Shown piece by piece: positions 40,762-50,464 of a DNA stretch of 64,000 nucleotides (the first letter of the stretch is position 1; each line of letters begins with the position of its first letter). This stretch comes from Lachancea dasiensis. Its lineage: Eukaryota > Ascomycota > Saccharomycetes > Saccharomycetales > Saccharomycetaceae. The DNA lies in the NCBI GenBank assembly GCA_900074725.1, contig LT598460.1:67502-131501 (forward strand), given 5' to 3'. A program made the translations under genes and the position numbers. Under the pieces are notes generated by a model. That model was given only the letters and a program-made list of their open reading frames with translations, was not told the origin of the DNA and made no database searches.

Positions 40762-43608
40762 ATGCCCCCTGCTTATGATGATGAAGCTGATTATGAATAC
40801 CATGATGAGGTCCCAGAATTCCAAGACGAGGCGGAATTTGACGATTATATGAATGATGAAGAATATAACCTCATGAGTGAGATGTTTCCGCGTGCCACAA
40901 AGGAACTGACAGATTACCAAGGCTGGGACAATTTGAAGGTAAAGCTGGCAATTTTTGACCATGAGTTTGACTATGAAGAAGCCATGATTGACTTGAAAAG
41001 AACTTTGAAGAAAAAGAAAACAGAAAGTATGTGTAAATTGTGAATGGAAATGGACCTCTGACCTCGGCTTCCAATTGTTATACACTCCTGCTCAAGGTAG
41101 AGATGGTGCAGTAAACTTATTTTTTTTTTTTTATCACCTGGGAGTGTGGGAAGATTGAGCAGCTTTGCATGAGATCAGCCACAAATAACAGTAGTTACAC
41201 TCTTAAAAGTGGCTGTATTCAGCCTGCATAATCCATTGGGATTTCGACATGAAGAGTGAAAAGGAGTGTTGCAACTAAGTGAGTGCTGTTGGGATGCAGC
41301 TCTGTCCTATTCGAATGCTGAGCTTGTTTTTTATTAACGTTGAACCTTACCTGAAGAGCCCCAGCCAAAAATGTCTGCTTTAGAACGACTGGCAAGAGAT
41401 AGAGCTAAGAATTTTAAAAAAACCCAAGAAACATCTACTGATGTTCCAACTCGACTCAACAAGCTATCATCTCTGCAACGGCAAACGAAAGACACCGCAT
41501 CGCATGCGTCGTCACCTGCATCCCGACTTGCTCACCTAGCAGCATCGACTAGAAACAAACCGAGCCAAAAGTATAGCGGTCCCACGTTGTCCGCGGACAC
41601 AGAGAAAAATTCTAATGCACTGGTCGAGCCGAGAAACACAGGTTCTTCTTCTAAAAGTAGGATGACCTTGGTATCGAGGCTCTCTGACCTACGAAAGACT
41701 CACCGTAAAGATCATAGTGCCGCTGAAAATGTGTCTGTGGAAGAGACAACCAAACCAGAGTTCAAAGCTGTACCGAGACTCACGCCTGCAATTTCACAAG
41801 ATTTGGGGTTTGGCGAACTTACAAAAAACTACAATCTTCTCCACTTTTCTTCGCAACCATCAGAAGAAGTCGAACATCTTCATATCACAAAAATAGTAGT
41901 AGGAAGTGACGCAGGACCCGTAGTCCAAGATTCAAGGTTGAAGCGCAAGCACAGTGAGGTATTTTCCGTGTATTATCCCGATACTAACAAACAAACAGCA
42001 AAACGCCAAGCTCTGAATAACTTCCAGAAAAAAAGTCCCGATGATGTTGTTATGGAAGCTCAAAAACGTGCATTTGAAGCTACCAAAGGCATCGAGTCTC
42101 TTTCTCTCGACAAATCTAATCCCGCTAATGTGTCGAAGGGGAATGCAGTGCCCAAGAATTCTCTATCCGAGGATGAGGAAGATGACAGGCCTTTTGAAGC
42201 TGAACCCAAAATTCGTACTTACAAGAAGGCAACGGTCGCAACAAAACCTAAGAAGCCCGTTGACCTCCAAGCATTTATTGCTAGCAAGAAGCCACACCTC
42301 AGTTTTGTTGTCATAGGTCACGTAGATGCAGGTAAGTCTACCCTAATGGGCCGTCTACTTTATGACGTTGGCGCTGTTGATAATAAACTGATCAGGAAGC
42401 TGAAGAGAGAAAGCGAAATGATCGGTAAATCGTCGTTTCATTTAGCTTGGGTAATGGATCAAACTGCGGAGGAAAGAAACCGCGGAGTTACGGTTGATAT
42501 TTGCACGAGCGACTTTGAGACTGAGCATGCTACATTCACAATCGTGGATGCCCCTGGTCACAGAGATTTTGTTCCCAATGCTATAGCTGGTGTGAGTCAG
42601 GTGGATGTTGCTGTCCTCTCCATCGATTGTAGTACGGATGCATTCGAGTCAGGCTTTAATCTGGATGGCCAAACTAAAGAGCACACTCTACTTGCCAGAA
42701 GTCTTGGTATTAGACACATTGTGGTAGCTATGAATAAGATGGACAGTGTAGATTGGTACGAAGGGAGGTTCACTGATATTAAGTTTGAGTTGCTGCAGTT
42801 TTTCGAGGACATTGGTATCAAAAGCGAACAAGTAAGCTGGGTGCCTTGTAGCGGCCTATCTGGTGAAGGTGTTTACAAGACCAAGTATCCTGCGGGACAA
42901 ACTTGGTATAACGGCCCCTCGCTAGTCGAGTCTTTGGAGGAAATCTCAAAAGTCTTTAGAGTCAGTGACCATCATGACATTTTGGAGAAACCGTTTCTTT
43001 TTTCCATATTAGACGTTGTACCAGGTAGCAAAGGCAACGACGCAATCCTCTCTGGTAAGGTAGAGTCGGGTAGTATACAAGGCGGAGAAACAATAACAAT
43101 TTTTCCTTCGGAGCAAAGTGTAGTGGTGGACCAGATTTTGACAGGCAATGCGCAAACACCGACCCCTGCCGCTATAAGAGGTGACTTTGTGAGTGTGAAG
43201 GTTCGCAATGCATTTGTTGACGATATTCAAAGTGGCGACATCGCTGCTGTTGTTGGTTATGACATCGGCAGTGCCCAGGAGTTTTCAGCCCAACTCTTAA
43301 CGTTCAAGTTGGATAGGCCATTGCTACCAGGAACGCCATTCATGTTTTTCAGAGGAAGTTGCGAACAGCCCGCCAGAGTCAAGAAATTGATTTCACTAGT
43401 GGATAAGGCGGATCCCGCAAGAGTTGTCAAGAAAAAGGTAAAACATCTTGGTTCCAACCAAGCTGCAGTTATAGAGATCGAGCTCGTAGAGAAGAAGAGG
43501 AGGATTCCAATGCTGACCATTGAACAAAACAAACATTTAGGTAGAATCGTGCTGAGAAAAGAAGGAAGGACGATCGCTGCTGGTGTTGTGAAAACCCTTG
43601 AAATGTAA
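40762..43608 (+). CDS. SKI7/HBS1: SKI7/HBS1 GTPase gene with alternative 3' splice sites
   Basis: Exon 1 (40762-41026) encodes the Hbs1 N-terminal domain (DYQGWDNLKVKLAIFDHEFDYEEAMIDLKRTLKKKKTE), ends in phase 1 and abuts GTATGT. The body (41371-43608, 745 codons) begins MSALERLARDRAKN, like S. cerevisiae Ski7 (MSLLEQLARKRIEK). It continues through the SPDD(V/I) motif and ends in an intact eRF3-like GTPase with GHVDAGKST, DAPGH and NKMD motifs plus beta-barrel domains. Joining exon 1 to an acceptor at 41356 gives about 838 residues including the Ski7 part. Joining to CAG at 41998 gives about 624, close to Hbs1 (611). Hbs1 with Dom34 rescues stalled ribosomes; Ski7 bridges the Ski complex and the exosome. 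In S. cerevisiae these are two duplicate genes (YKR084C, YOR076C). A spliced single ancestor is known from Lachancea kluyveri. Confidence 0.93.
41027..41356 (+). other. Intron, near acceptor form (SKI7-including)
   Basis: The donor is GTATGT (41027-41032). A TATTAAC branch-like sequence near 41332-41338 is followed by the first downstream AG (AAG, ending 41356) about 19 bases later. Exon 2 then starts in frame (K-P-Q-P-K-M-S-A-L). A CAG at 41362-41364 is more usual in type but would shift the frame and stop quickly. A 13-T tract lies inside the intron (41120-41132). Confidence 0.6.
41027..41998 (+). other. Intron, far acceptor form (HBS1-like)
   Basis: The same donor can be joined to a CAG ending at 41998. 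An exact TACTAAC branch site lies at 41982-41988, inside the Ski7-type coding region, and the join is in frame (T-K-R-Q-A-L-N-N-F). The next AAG, ending at 42010, is also in frame. The branch-to-AG distance of about 11 bases is short but within the yeast range. Confidence 0.65.
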
Positions 43609-43616
43609 CATACATA

Positions 43617-44603
43617 TCAATTAATGAAATCTAAAACCAAAATCAACATCCCAAACAGAACTGACAGATAAACTATTAGCCGAGCGGATTTTCCGCCGCG
43701 TCGCTGTGCCTTCGTTAATTGACGATTTCCTTGTTGTATGTTCAACTCAACGTTATCGTGATTATCCATGAGGCCGAAAATACTTTGAGTTTGGGCTTGT
43801 AGGTGTGTTGTTATTTCGTTCTGTAGTGAGGCAATTTGTACCATAGTTTTGCCGAGGTTTTCTACTTTTTGCAATTCTTGTGTCTTTAAATTCAGTAGTT
43901 CATTGTGTTCGGTCTCAAGCATTTGAAGCTGTTCCTGAGAAAGTTTTCCTAGCGTTTCCTGGTATTGGTGTACTTCTTCTTCGGTTGTTTCAATAGCAGG
44001 GGCTTGATGCACGGAGCCAACAACAGTCGCCATGGGTACGTACAATTGCGCATTAAAGTCAATTGACTCCAACTCTCTTTGTCTTGTAAGTCGCTGTTGT
44101 TGCATTAAAGAAATTTCGGAAAATATCGACGACAATATCAGGCCCAAGGACTGTAAGACACCGCTCCTGTGCTGGATATTTGTAACGTGAAAGGACGAAA
44201 GATTCTCGTCTTTGTGGCGGAAAATCGATAGTAAGTCACCTTCTTGAGCATCGATCAGATACTTTGTCGCTACCACGGACTGGCGTTTCTGTTCGTACTG
44301 TTCCAAAAACTTGAGCTTGTCGAAATATTGTTGTACCAGTAACCGAACTTCTGTATCAAAATCGTCCTTTTCACGATCTGTGAGCTCGACTTCGCTGGTG
44401 TATGACACTTTTATCGACTCAATTACTTTTTGAAGTTCTAGGGCGTGTCTCTTAAGCTCCAGGCATTCTTTGATGAATGTGTCTTCTATTATGTACTTTT
44501 TGCCTGGGCTTCTGAATTCTTGGCTATCCGCCAACCTTTCTACCTCGGGGTCTTCTAAGAAGACATTCACGTACTTGTGGAATAGTGGGGTCAGGTTCGA
44601 CAT
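43617..44603 (-). CDS. UFE1: ER t-SNARE Ufe1 (syntaxin 18 family)
   Basis: This 328-residue protein matches Ufe1 (346 residues in S. cerevisiae), the endoplasmic reticulum Q-SNARE used in Golgi-to-ER retrograde transport and ER membrane fusion. It begins with the syntaxin-18 N-terminal region (MSNLTPLFHKYVNVFL), has a long helical middle and a SNARE motif at about 235-300 (ETEHNELLNLKTQELQKVENLGKTMVQIASLQNEI). It ends in a tail anchor, ARLIVYLSVLFGMLILVLDF (about 307-326). It is tail-to-tail with SKI7/HBS1, only 8 bases apart. Confidence 0.93.
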   Translation of the reverse strand: MSNLTPLFHKYVNVFLEDPEVERLADSQEFRSPGKKYIIEDTFIKECLELKRHALELQKVIESIKVSYTSEVELTDREKDDFDTEVRLLVQQYFDKLKFLEQYEQKRQSVVATKYLIDAQEGDLLSIFRHKDENLSSFHVTNIQHRSGVLQSLGLILSSIFSEISLMQQQRLTRQRELESIDFNAQLYVPMATVVGSVHQAPAIETTEEEVHQYQETLGKLSQEQLQMLETEHNELLNLKTQELQKVENLGKTMVQIASLQNEITTHLQAQTQSIFGLMDNHDNVELNIQQGNRQLTKAQRRGGKSARLIVYLSVLFGMLILVLDFIN

Positions 44604-45139
44604 GGGCTTGGTGAATGTGGTAGGTGTCTCCTATAAGGCAGTAGAATGATAATCTCGTTAGTTATTGAATAATCATGAATGACTCCGACTCAGTATGTCA
44701 TGTTGTACTAAAAAAAGGTCAATAAACCTTGCCCAACATCGCGCTAACTAACTCCAGGCTAATAGCGACGAGGGTCTAGCTCTACTTTGCGAATTGAAAT
44801 GAGCTTTATGACGACCACCATTTTCGAGAGCAAACAGAGGACTTTTCAAAGAGGAGGTTTTTAAATTTGATGTGATCTATAAAAGCGCAAGTTGTTTGGC
44901 TATCAAAGTTCGAATTATTTCACAAATTGATGCTTGTACTACTAAATCTTCACGACTTTCAAGGATTTTGCCCTACTTTCTGTATGTCATAGGACCGCTT
45001 TTCGATGTTCATTGTGATATTTAATAGTTTAAGCTGTGTGTCACGTAAATGAATAAGATTAACGCGTAAAAAATAACATGGACTTAAGACCAGTCTCAAC
45101 TTCTAACAAAGCACAACAAACACTGCTGGGAGTAACTAT
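44604..45139. other. Intergenic: UFE1/CDC21 divergent promoter
   Basis: This 536-base divergent promoter contains one MluI cell-cycle box near CDC21, listed separately. No gene is seen in it. Confidence 0.5.
45062..45067. promoter_or_regulatory. MluI cell-cycle box (MCB) upstream of CDC21
   Basis: ACGCGT, the MBF-binding MCB core, lies 73 bases upstream of the CDC21 ATG. CDC21 is a classic MBF target expressed at the G1/S transition in S. cerevisiae. A single core is present here. Confidence 0.75.
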
Positions 45140-46099
45140 ATGGCAATGACTGAACACGAGAGCAAGAAACAAAAAAGAAATCAAGAAGAGGATCAGGTTT
45201 CTGAAGGCAATGCAGAAGAACAGCAGTATTTGAAGCTGTGTCAAAATATCATTGAAAATGGTGATCTCAGACCGGACAGAACCGGCACAGGGACATACAG
45301 CCTTTTCGCACCACCGCAGCTGCGTTTCAATCTTCAAAACGATTGTTTCCCGCTTTTAACCACCAAGAAAGTGTTCACGAAAGGTATCATATTGGAACTG
45401 CTATGGTTCATCTCGGGCTGCACCGACGGAAAGAAACTGTCGGAGCAAGGGGTCAAAATCTGGGAAGGTAATGGGTCAAGAGAATATTTGGACCAGCTTG
45501 GTCTTACAGACAGACGCGAAGGAGACCTGGGACCTGTTTACGGGTTTCAATGGCGGCATTTTGGAGCAAAGTACAGAACCTGTGACGATGACTACAAGGG
45601 CCAAGGTTTCGACCAATTGCGTGATATAATCCACCGCATCAAGACCAATCCGACAGATCGCAGAATAATTATGAGTGCTTGGAACCCTCCAGACTTTGCA
45701 GCAATGGCGCTTCCCCCGTGCCATGTGTTCTCCCACTTTTACGTCACTTTACCCAAAATCGATGGAGAGAAACCCAAACTTTCATGTCTTCTATACCAAC
45801 GATCCGCAGATATGGGCCTGGGGGTTCCCTTTAATATTGCATCATATGCTTTGTTGACCAAGTTAATCGCGCACGTTTGTGATATGGAACCAGGTGAGTT
45901 TATTCATACCCTAGGTGACGCTCACGTCTACAAAGACCACGTCGAAGCTCTCCAGGAGCAAATTCAACGGACGCCAAGACAGTTTCCGAAGTTGAAGATC
46001 AAGAGGCATGTTAGGAATATCGATGATTTCAAATACGAAGATTTCGAAATCACGGATTATCATCCTCATAAAAGGGTTCATATGAAAATGAGTGTATAA
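45140..46099 (+). CDS. CDC21: Thymidylate synthase
   Basis: This 319-residue enzyme converts dUMP to dTMP using 5,10-methylene-tetrahydrofolate. The catalytic cysteine is Cys194 in [13 protein letters not shown]. Other conserved blocks are [53 protein letters not shown] and [14 protein letters not shown]. cerevisiae Cdc21 has 304 residues; the extra length is a charged N-terminal segment. A second ATG at 45146 is an equally possible start. An MCB in the promoter fits S-phase expression. The partner MTD1, also a folate enzyme, lies 10 kb away and is not co-transcribed. Confidence 0.98.
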   Translation: MAMTEHESKKQKRNQEEDQVSEGNAEEQQYLKLCQNIIENGDLRPDRTGTGTYSLFAPPQLRFNLQNDCFPLLTTKKVFTKGIILELLWFISGCTDGKKLSEQGVKIWEGNGSREYLDQLGLTDRREGDLGPVYGFQWRHFGAKYRTCDDDYKGQGFDQLRDIIHRIKTNPTDRRIIMSAWNPPDFAAMALPPCHVFSHFYVTLPKIDGEKPKLSCLLYQRSADMGLGVPFNIASYALLTKLIAHVCDMEPGEFIHTLGDAHVYKDHVEALQEQIQRTPRQFPKLKIKRHVRNIDDFKYEDFEITDYHPHKRVHMKMSV

Positions 46100-46149
46100 T
46101 GGGATAGCTCGTAGTTTCCAATGTATATAAAAGTGTGGTATATTGTACA

Positions 46150-48048
46150 CTACAACCTAAATGCAGTTTTCCGGCTACGTTTACCAGCTTCTTCTCTTTC
46201 CCTTGCTCTGGCTCTATGCGTTCTGGGAGCGGAACTCGTCTTTAGATCGTCTAAGAGATCGAATACAGAAAGGTCTTCTTCATTGACCCTGAAGCTTGTG
46301 CTACGATTCCCAGAACTATCTTCTAAGCTGCAGGAGTTCTCGCTTCCCAAGTCGCCAACTATTGCCTTCCTAAACAGTTTTTTGGTTTTCATGGATGATT
46401 TTGCTGGCGCATTATTCGTAATATCTTTTAATGGATTTAATTTGGGTATTGTAGGGGGATTCATATCAATTTTAGCAGGGTTTGCTAATTTCTGCGGTTC
46501 AGGATCATTCTTTTTCTCCGTGTTCTTGTTCTCTGATTCAGTGGTCTCGTGGGAGGCTGGTATGGCGCTATCTCTCTTGGTGCTATCTTCGATAAAAGGT
46601 GTGCCATCTCTTGACCCAGAACGGGACTTACGACGATTACCTTCGACTTGCATATCACGAAAATTTGTTACAGTCGTTGCGTCTACTAGTTTTTCCGTAG
46701 GTCTTCTCATTTTGGCTCTTAAGGAAGGCTGTGCGTAGTTGATGGCCTTCCCACGGGTTCTCCTTGTCCTTGAGGTATCGGAAAGCTCGCTGGTCGACCC
46801 ACATGTTGAGGTGGGCATAACTTCGTCAATCATCTTCTTTTGAGAGCCACGGGATCTCATAGAATGTTTCACTTTTTCTTGCGAAGACATTGAACTTTTG
46901 AATGAAGATTTATGGGAATCAGGATTGGCCACATGTGCCCTTTCTATGCTGTTTTGTAGGGAATCTGGTAATATGTGCGTGGTTTCGGTTTGAGTATCTT
47001 GAACGCTATCATGGTAGACAGGTAATTTAGAGGAGGTGTCGGACACAATAGAATTTTCGACAGCTCTTTCAGGAATTTCTTCAGGTATGGAATATTCTAT
47101 TAGCGAGTTTGTAAAGTTGCAGACATCTTCAATAGGCTCTGGCGGTGTAGCACTCATGAAAGTGTCGGCTTCTGTCGGCACATCAACCTCATTTTGATTA
47201 GACGAACCATGGTACCCGAGAGGTGGTGCTGTAGTACCAATATATGCAGTAGGCTCAGGCGCTTTTGCTGAACTCTCCTCGTGATCAGAGTTATCTGAGA
47301 ACTCGAAATCTGAAGGGTGAAAGAGAGATTCTCTCCGGGAACTTTTGCGGCGCTTTTTGGGAGCTGGGCTTAGTCTAGGTTCCGACGCCGATTTTGTGGG
47401 AGAGTTGTGTTCCGGTGAAAACACCTCATTCTGGAGCTCATTGAATGCAATAGTGGCGACCGAGGACCGGTGACCTATGTGAGAGGTTTCAGCTGACCTA
47501 GGGTGTGATGACCTATTTCGCTTCAGTATTGATCGCGGCTCGTTGAAAGGCGCAGATCGGTGTAGTAGCGATTCTGCCGGAGCCTCAATACCTTCACGCT
47601 GACGTACAGATGCAAACATGTGTAGAATTTCATCCATTCGCTGAAAAACTCCTCTTTCTAAGGTCGATATCGTTTCCTCGAGCCGTTGCTTAAGTTGACT
47701 GTCTTTCATAGATAACTTTGAACGCAATCCGACATTCTCCTGTATCAGCTCACTCACAGATGTATCCATTTCACGGATTTTGACCATGAGTCCACTGTTG
47801 GAACGCGCTAACTGCAGGTTTTGTTGAGACAGCCCTACACGAATATTTTCGAAGTCTTCCTTCTGCATGTCTATCAAATCCTGGAATTGCTGTATGGCAG
47901 GCACCTCAGCACAATCTAAGGTGCTTTGATTGCTGCAATAGTCAAGTGTGTCACTAGCATCGTCTTTCTTGTTGGCTCTGCTGTTGTCAGCTTTCCCGCC
48001 CACAGTTGAAGTTGCGCGCGGAGTGCGTTTTCGCACCGTTTTAGCCAT
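46150..48048 (-). CDS. SGO1: Shugoshin Sgo1
   Basis: This 632-residue protein matches Sgo1 (590 residues in S. cerevisiae), the pericentromeric protector of cohesin that recruits PP2A and senses tension. An N-terminal coiled coil (about 50-130: FQDLIDMQKEDFENIRVGLSQQNLQLARSN ...) corresponds to the PP2A-binding helix. The basic SGO C-box is RRTRGKAINYAQPSLRAKMRRPTEKL (about 435-460), the H2A-phospho reader. The middle is disordered and Ser-rich, as usual in this fast-evolving family. It is divergent from DAD2, another mitotic gene. A 205-codon antisense ORF at its 3' end is a shadow. Confidence 0.9.
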   Translation of the reverse strand: MAKTVRKRTPRATSTVGGKADNSRANKKDDASDTLDYCSNQSTLDCAEVPAIQQFQDLIDMQKEDFENIRVGLSQQNLQLARSNSGLMVKIREMDTSVSELIQENVGLRSKLSMKDSQLKQRLEETISTLERGVFQRMDEILHMFASVRQREGIEAPAESLLHRSAPFNEPRSILKRNRSSHPRSAETSHIGHRSSVATIAFNELQNEVFSPEHNSPTKSASEPRLSPAPKKRRKSSRRESLFHPSDFEFSDNSDHEESSAKAPEPTAYIGTTAPPLGYHGSSNQNEVDVPTEADTFMSATPPEPIEDVCNFTNSLIEYSIPEEIPERAVENSIVSDTSSKLPVYHDSVQDTQTETTHILPDSLQNSIERAHVANPDSHKSSFKSSMSSQEKVKHSMRSRGSQKKMIDEVMPTSTCGSTSELSDTSRTRRTRGKAINYAQPSLRAKMRRPTEKLVDATTVTNFRDMQVEGNRRKSRSGSRDGTPFIEDSTKRDSAIPASHETTESENKNTEKKNDPEPQKLANPAKIDMNPPTIPKLNPLKDITNNAPAKSSMKTKKLFRKAIVGDLGSENSCSLEDSSGNRSTSFRVNEEDLSVFDLLDDLKTSSAPRTHRARAREREEAGKRSRKTAFRL

Positions 48049-48416
48049 TCTAAGGTAAAGTTCGCTTGCTCAACCACTTATGAATATGTTAGAGCGTGGT
48101 ATAAGGTCGGTGGAGCTCTGAACAATCTTACACCAAGGTTAAAAGAACTTCTAAGGTTTTTGATATATTCATTGTTTACTTATTTGTGGTAATCAGCGAA
48201 AACATAAACATCAATGGACTATCATCTATCACGAGAATCGACAGAGTGGACAACAAGTCAGTTCCAATAACTTAAATCAAAGCTTGAATGAACATACCAA
48301 CAAGGATTTTCTGGTGTATTATTTGGCTGTGTGAGTAAGGTTTCGGGTGGTGATTTTGATTATAACAGAAAGCGGGTCTTTTTTTCAATCTCTACTTCAC
48401 CTTTTACTAGCTTCAA
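48049..48416. other. Intergenic: SGO1/DAD2 divergent promoter
   Basis: This 368-base gap separates two divergent mitotic genes. I found no exact MCB, SCB or other element in it that I can name, and no gene. Confidence 0.4.
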
Positions 48417-48782
48417 ATGACATTAGAAAAGGATATCATTGCCAAACAAAAAGAGCTTGATGCTTTGAAGAAAATTAACTCTCTCACAGAAGCAATGCGC
48501 TCTCAGCTGGATGGACTAGCTAAGGAGGTTGTGGGAATGCACGAAAACGCAGAAAGCGTCGCCCAAGTAATGCGGAATTGGGACTCGATTATAAGATCTA
48601 TCTCACAAGCAAGTTTAAGTCTACTTCAATACTCAGAAGGCGACTATGAAGTTGGTGTATGGGGACAAAATTCAAATGATTCTAATGAGTCTCACTCGGC
48701 CGAAGATGAGGCGAAACAACCCCCCTTACCCGAAACGCTTGTAAGAGTGAAAGTAGACGACGATCAAGAGGACAAGGGATGA
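48417..48782 (+). CDS. DAD2: DASH/Dam1 complex subunit Dad2
   Basis: This 121-residue protein matches Dad2 (133 residues in S. cerevisiae), a subunit of the ten-protein DASH ring that couples kinetochores to microtubules. The helical core IIAKQKELDALKKINSLTEAMRSQLDGLAKEVVGMHENAESVAQVMRNWDSIIRSISQASLSLLQYSEGDYE is the family signature; the acidic tail is variable. Position between SGO1 (YOR073W) and NUP133 (YKR082W) agrees with YKR083C. Confidence 0.93.
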   Translation: MTLEKDIIAKQKELDALKKINSLTEAMRSQLDGLAKEVVGMHENAESVAQVMRNWDSIIRSISQASLSLLQYSEGDYEVGVWGQNSNDSNESHSAEDEAKQPPLPETLVRVKVDDDQEDKG

Positions 48783-49424
48783 TGGATTGAACCCAATATC
48801 AAAATTTTGGTGCTGCGGGGTGCTACAGTTTGAGCTGTAAAATGCATTATGGAGCCGAAAAGCACTGGAATTAGAGAGCGCAATTCAAGGCATATGTGAA
48901 CTGCTGCGGAAGAAAAGACCTCTCGACCACTTATCGAAGAGTCATTACATGAAAGCTACACTGTATGACTCTCTTTCAATCAATTTGCTTGCATTAATAG
49001 GCTTTCCTGCCTGCGAGAAAAGCACTACTCTTTCGAGATACGTGATGTTTCCTCAATTTAAACTTATATTGATCGTTTTGAGAGGCTCAGACTTCTTCTT
49101 GTTACCTTTTGAACCACAACTGTTTAGATTTCACTATCCTTTCATTATCCGGTCTGAGAGAAACCTTGCATGCACAGTTTGAGGATACAACAAAAAATTT
49201 GAAAGCTGTGTGGTGACATTTTGTGACTGCAGTCCTCAAATGATATCCATCCAAATTACTTGCCTCCCATTTTTTTGGTTTGCTTTTAAAGTTACGACCC
49301 CATAATTGCAGTTCTCTTCCTGGTGCTACATATTATTCTTACGTGACCTCGGGGCCCAAGTGGGCAATGGCCTGAATATTCCTGGTTTGCTTGCCCAAAA
49401 CTTAGGAGCTTGCGCACACCTACG

Positions 49425-49616
49425 ATGTACACATATGAAGTCTCGACACTTCTTCCATCAATATTTAGTGGGAATGTTATTGACGAGCTCTTTCTGCAAC
49501 TGTACAGGGTTGGGAGGACATTCACAAGGCCCTTCTTTGAAGAGGCCTTGTTCACGCCAGGATCAAGTTTGAGCAGGAATCGGTATATTAGGTACCATCA
49601 CATGCCCGACGACTAA
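49425..49616 (+). CDS. Short ORF, 63 residues, possibly a gene remnant or last exon
   Basis: The frame begins MYTYEVSTLLPSIFSGN and ends IRYHHMPDD. Its alternation of hydrophobic and charged residues looks like a real protein C-terminus, and the frame is open to a TTG at 49410. A TTAG just upstream could act as a splice acceptor, but I found no matching branch site and donor. The family is not recognised. Confidence 0.3.
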   Translation: MYTYEVSTLLPSIFSGNVIDELFLQLYRVGRTFTRPFFEEALFTPGSSLSRNRYIRYHHMPDD

Positions 49617-49756
49617 AGTTATCCTCGTAAATAGAAGATAAGTGCTCTTGACGGCCGAATAAACCTCTCTCAATCCTAGTCGTCTACAGAAAATATCATT
49701 CTATTTTCAGAGGCTGGCATCATCATCTACTTGAGGACATAACTTTGACACTCTAG

Positions 49757-49769
49757 CCCCCCCCCCCCC
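49757..49769 (+). repeat. Homopolymer of 13 C
   Basis: Thirteen consecutive C bases occur in the DAD2-NUP133 gap. Poly-C runs of this length are rare in AT-leaning yeast DNA and are prone to slippage and to sequencing error. Confidence 0.9.
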
Positions 49770-50156
49770 GCTACCAATTCACTCCATTCAAAATTAGATA
49801 TGATGAATATCAGGTGGATATCAAAGTATAGCTTGTCAGATACCGACACCAAGAGTTGTCTTCGATTTGTGCATTATTAATATCAGTATAACATCATATA
49901 TATAAACTTTCGGATGGCGGGGCACCATATAGGTAACTCCAGGTGGTACTTCCATTCAGCTTTTCTTTCTTGCTCTCGTTGTGCCCGCCTCGCAGAGCGC
50001 TTTCAACGCCACGAAGATCCAAAACGAATAGCACTTTACTTGATAGCTGCTCATTCATGGGGCAGAGCGTAATTCTCCATGACGCCCTTAATATGTATAA
50101 TAGCTTTCGCACCTTTTAAAGAAGGCGCTTGAAAATTGTCAAGCAACACCGAGAAA

Positions 50157-50318
50157 ATGAATGACGAGATGAGGGATTTATTGCTAGAGTTGTTGGCCCT
50201 CAAGAATGAGTGCAATCGAAATTTGGAAAACAGATATGTAACCTTTGTGAAGCGTTCATCCGATCTTGCTTTCGGTTGCGCGAGCCTTTACTACCCATGG
50301 ATATCTTTTTTTTTTTGA
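50157..50318 (+). CDS. Small ORF, 53 residues, possible helical protein
   Basis: The frame starts MNDEMRDLLLELLALKNECN, a leucine-rich amphipathic stretch, and ends ISFFF at a T-tract. It is convergent with NUP133, with the stops 146 bases apart. The first 30 residues could form a coiled coil. It may be a small gene or a first exon; I do not recognise it. Confidence 0.25.
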   Translation: MNDEMRDLLLELLALKNECNRNLENRYVTFVKRSSDLAFGCASLYYPWISFFF

Positions 50319-50464
50319 GTAGTCAGTCATTATTGCGGCATCCGCAGCATATAGACTGGGATTCATCAGTTATCTACCATGTGTGTTTGGGGCAACAATG
50401 ACAACTTGACGGCCATTGGAGACCAAGCAATTAAAGCCAAAAAATCGTTAGCAATGTCTTCAAG

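Larger units (their letters stand above)
48783..50464. other. 1.7 kb gap between convergent DAD2 and NUP133
   Basis: A gap this long is unusual between tail-to-tail yeast genes. It holds two protein-like plus-strand ORFs, listed separately (49425-49616 and 50157-50318), and a 13-C homopolymer at 49757-49769. A 77-codon frame at 48949-49182 is unrecognised. No RNA gene was seen. Confidence 0.45.

Noticed and set aside
46121-46738. 205-codon ORF opposite the SGO1 3' end
   Set aside because: Shadow of SGO1; the translation is low-complexity without motifs and begins in the CDC21 3' flank.
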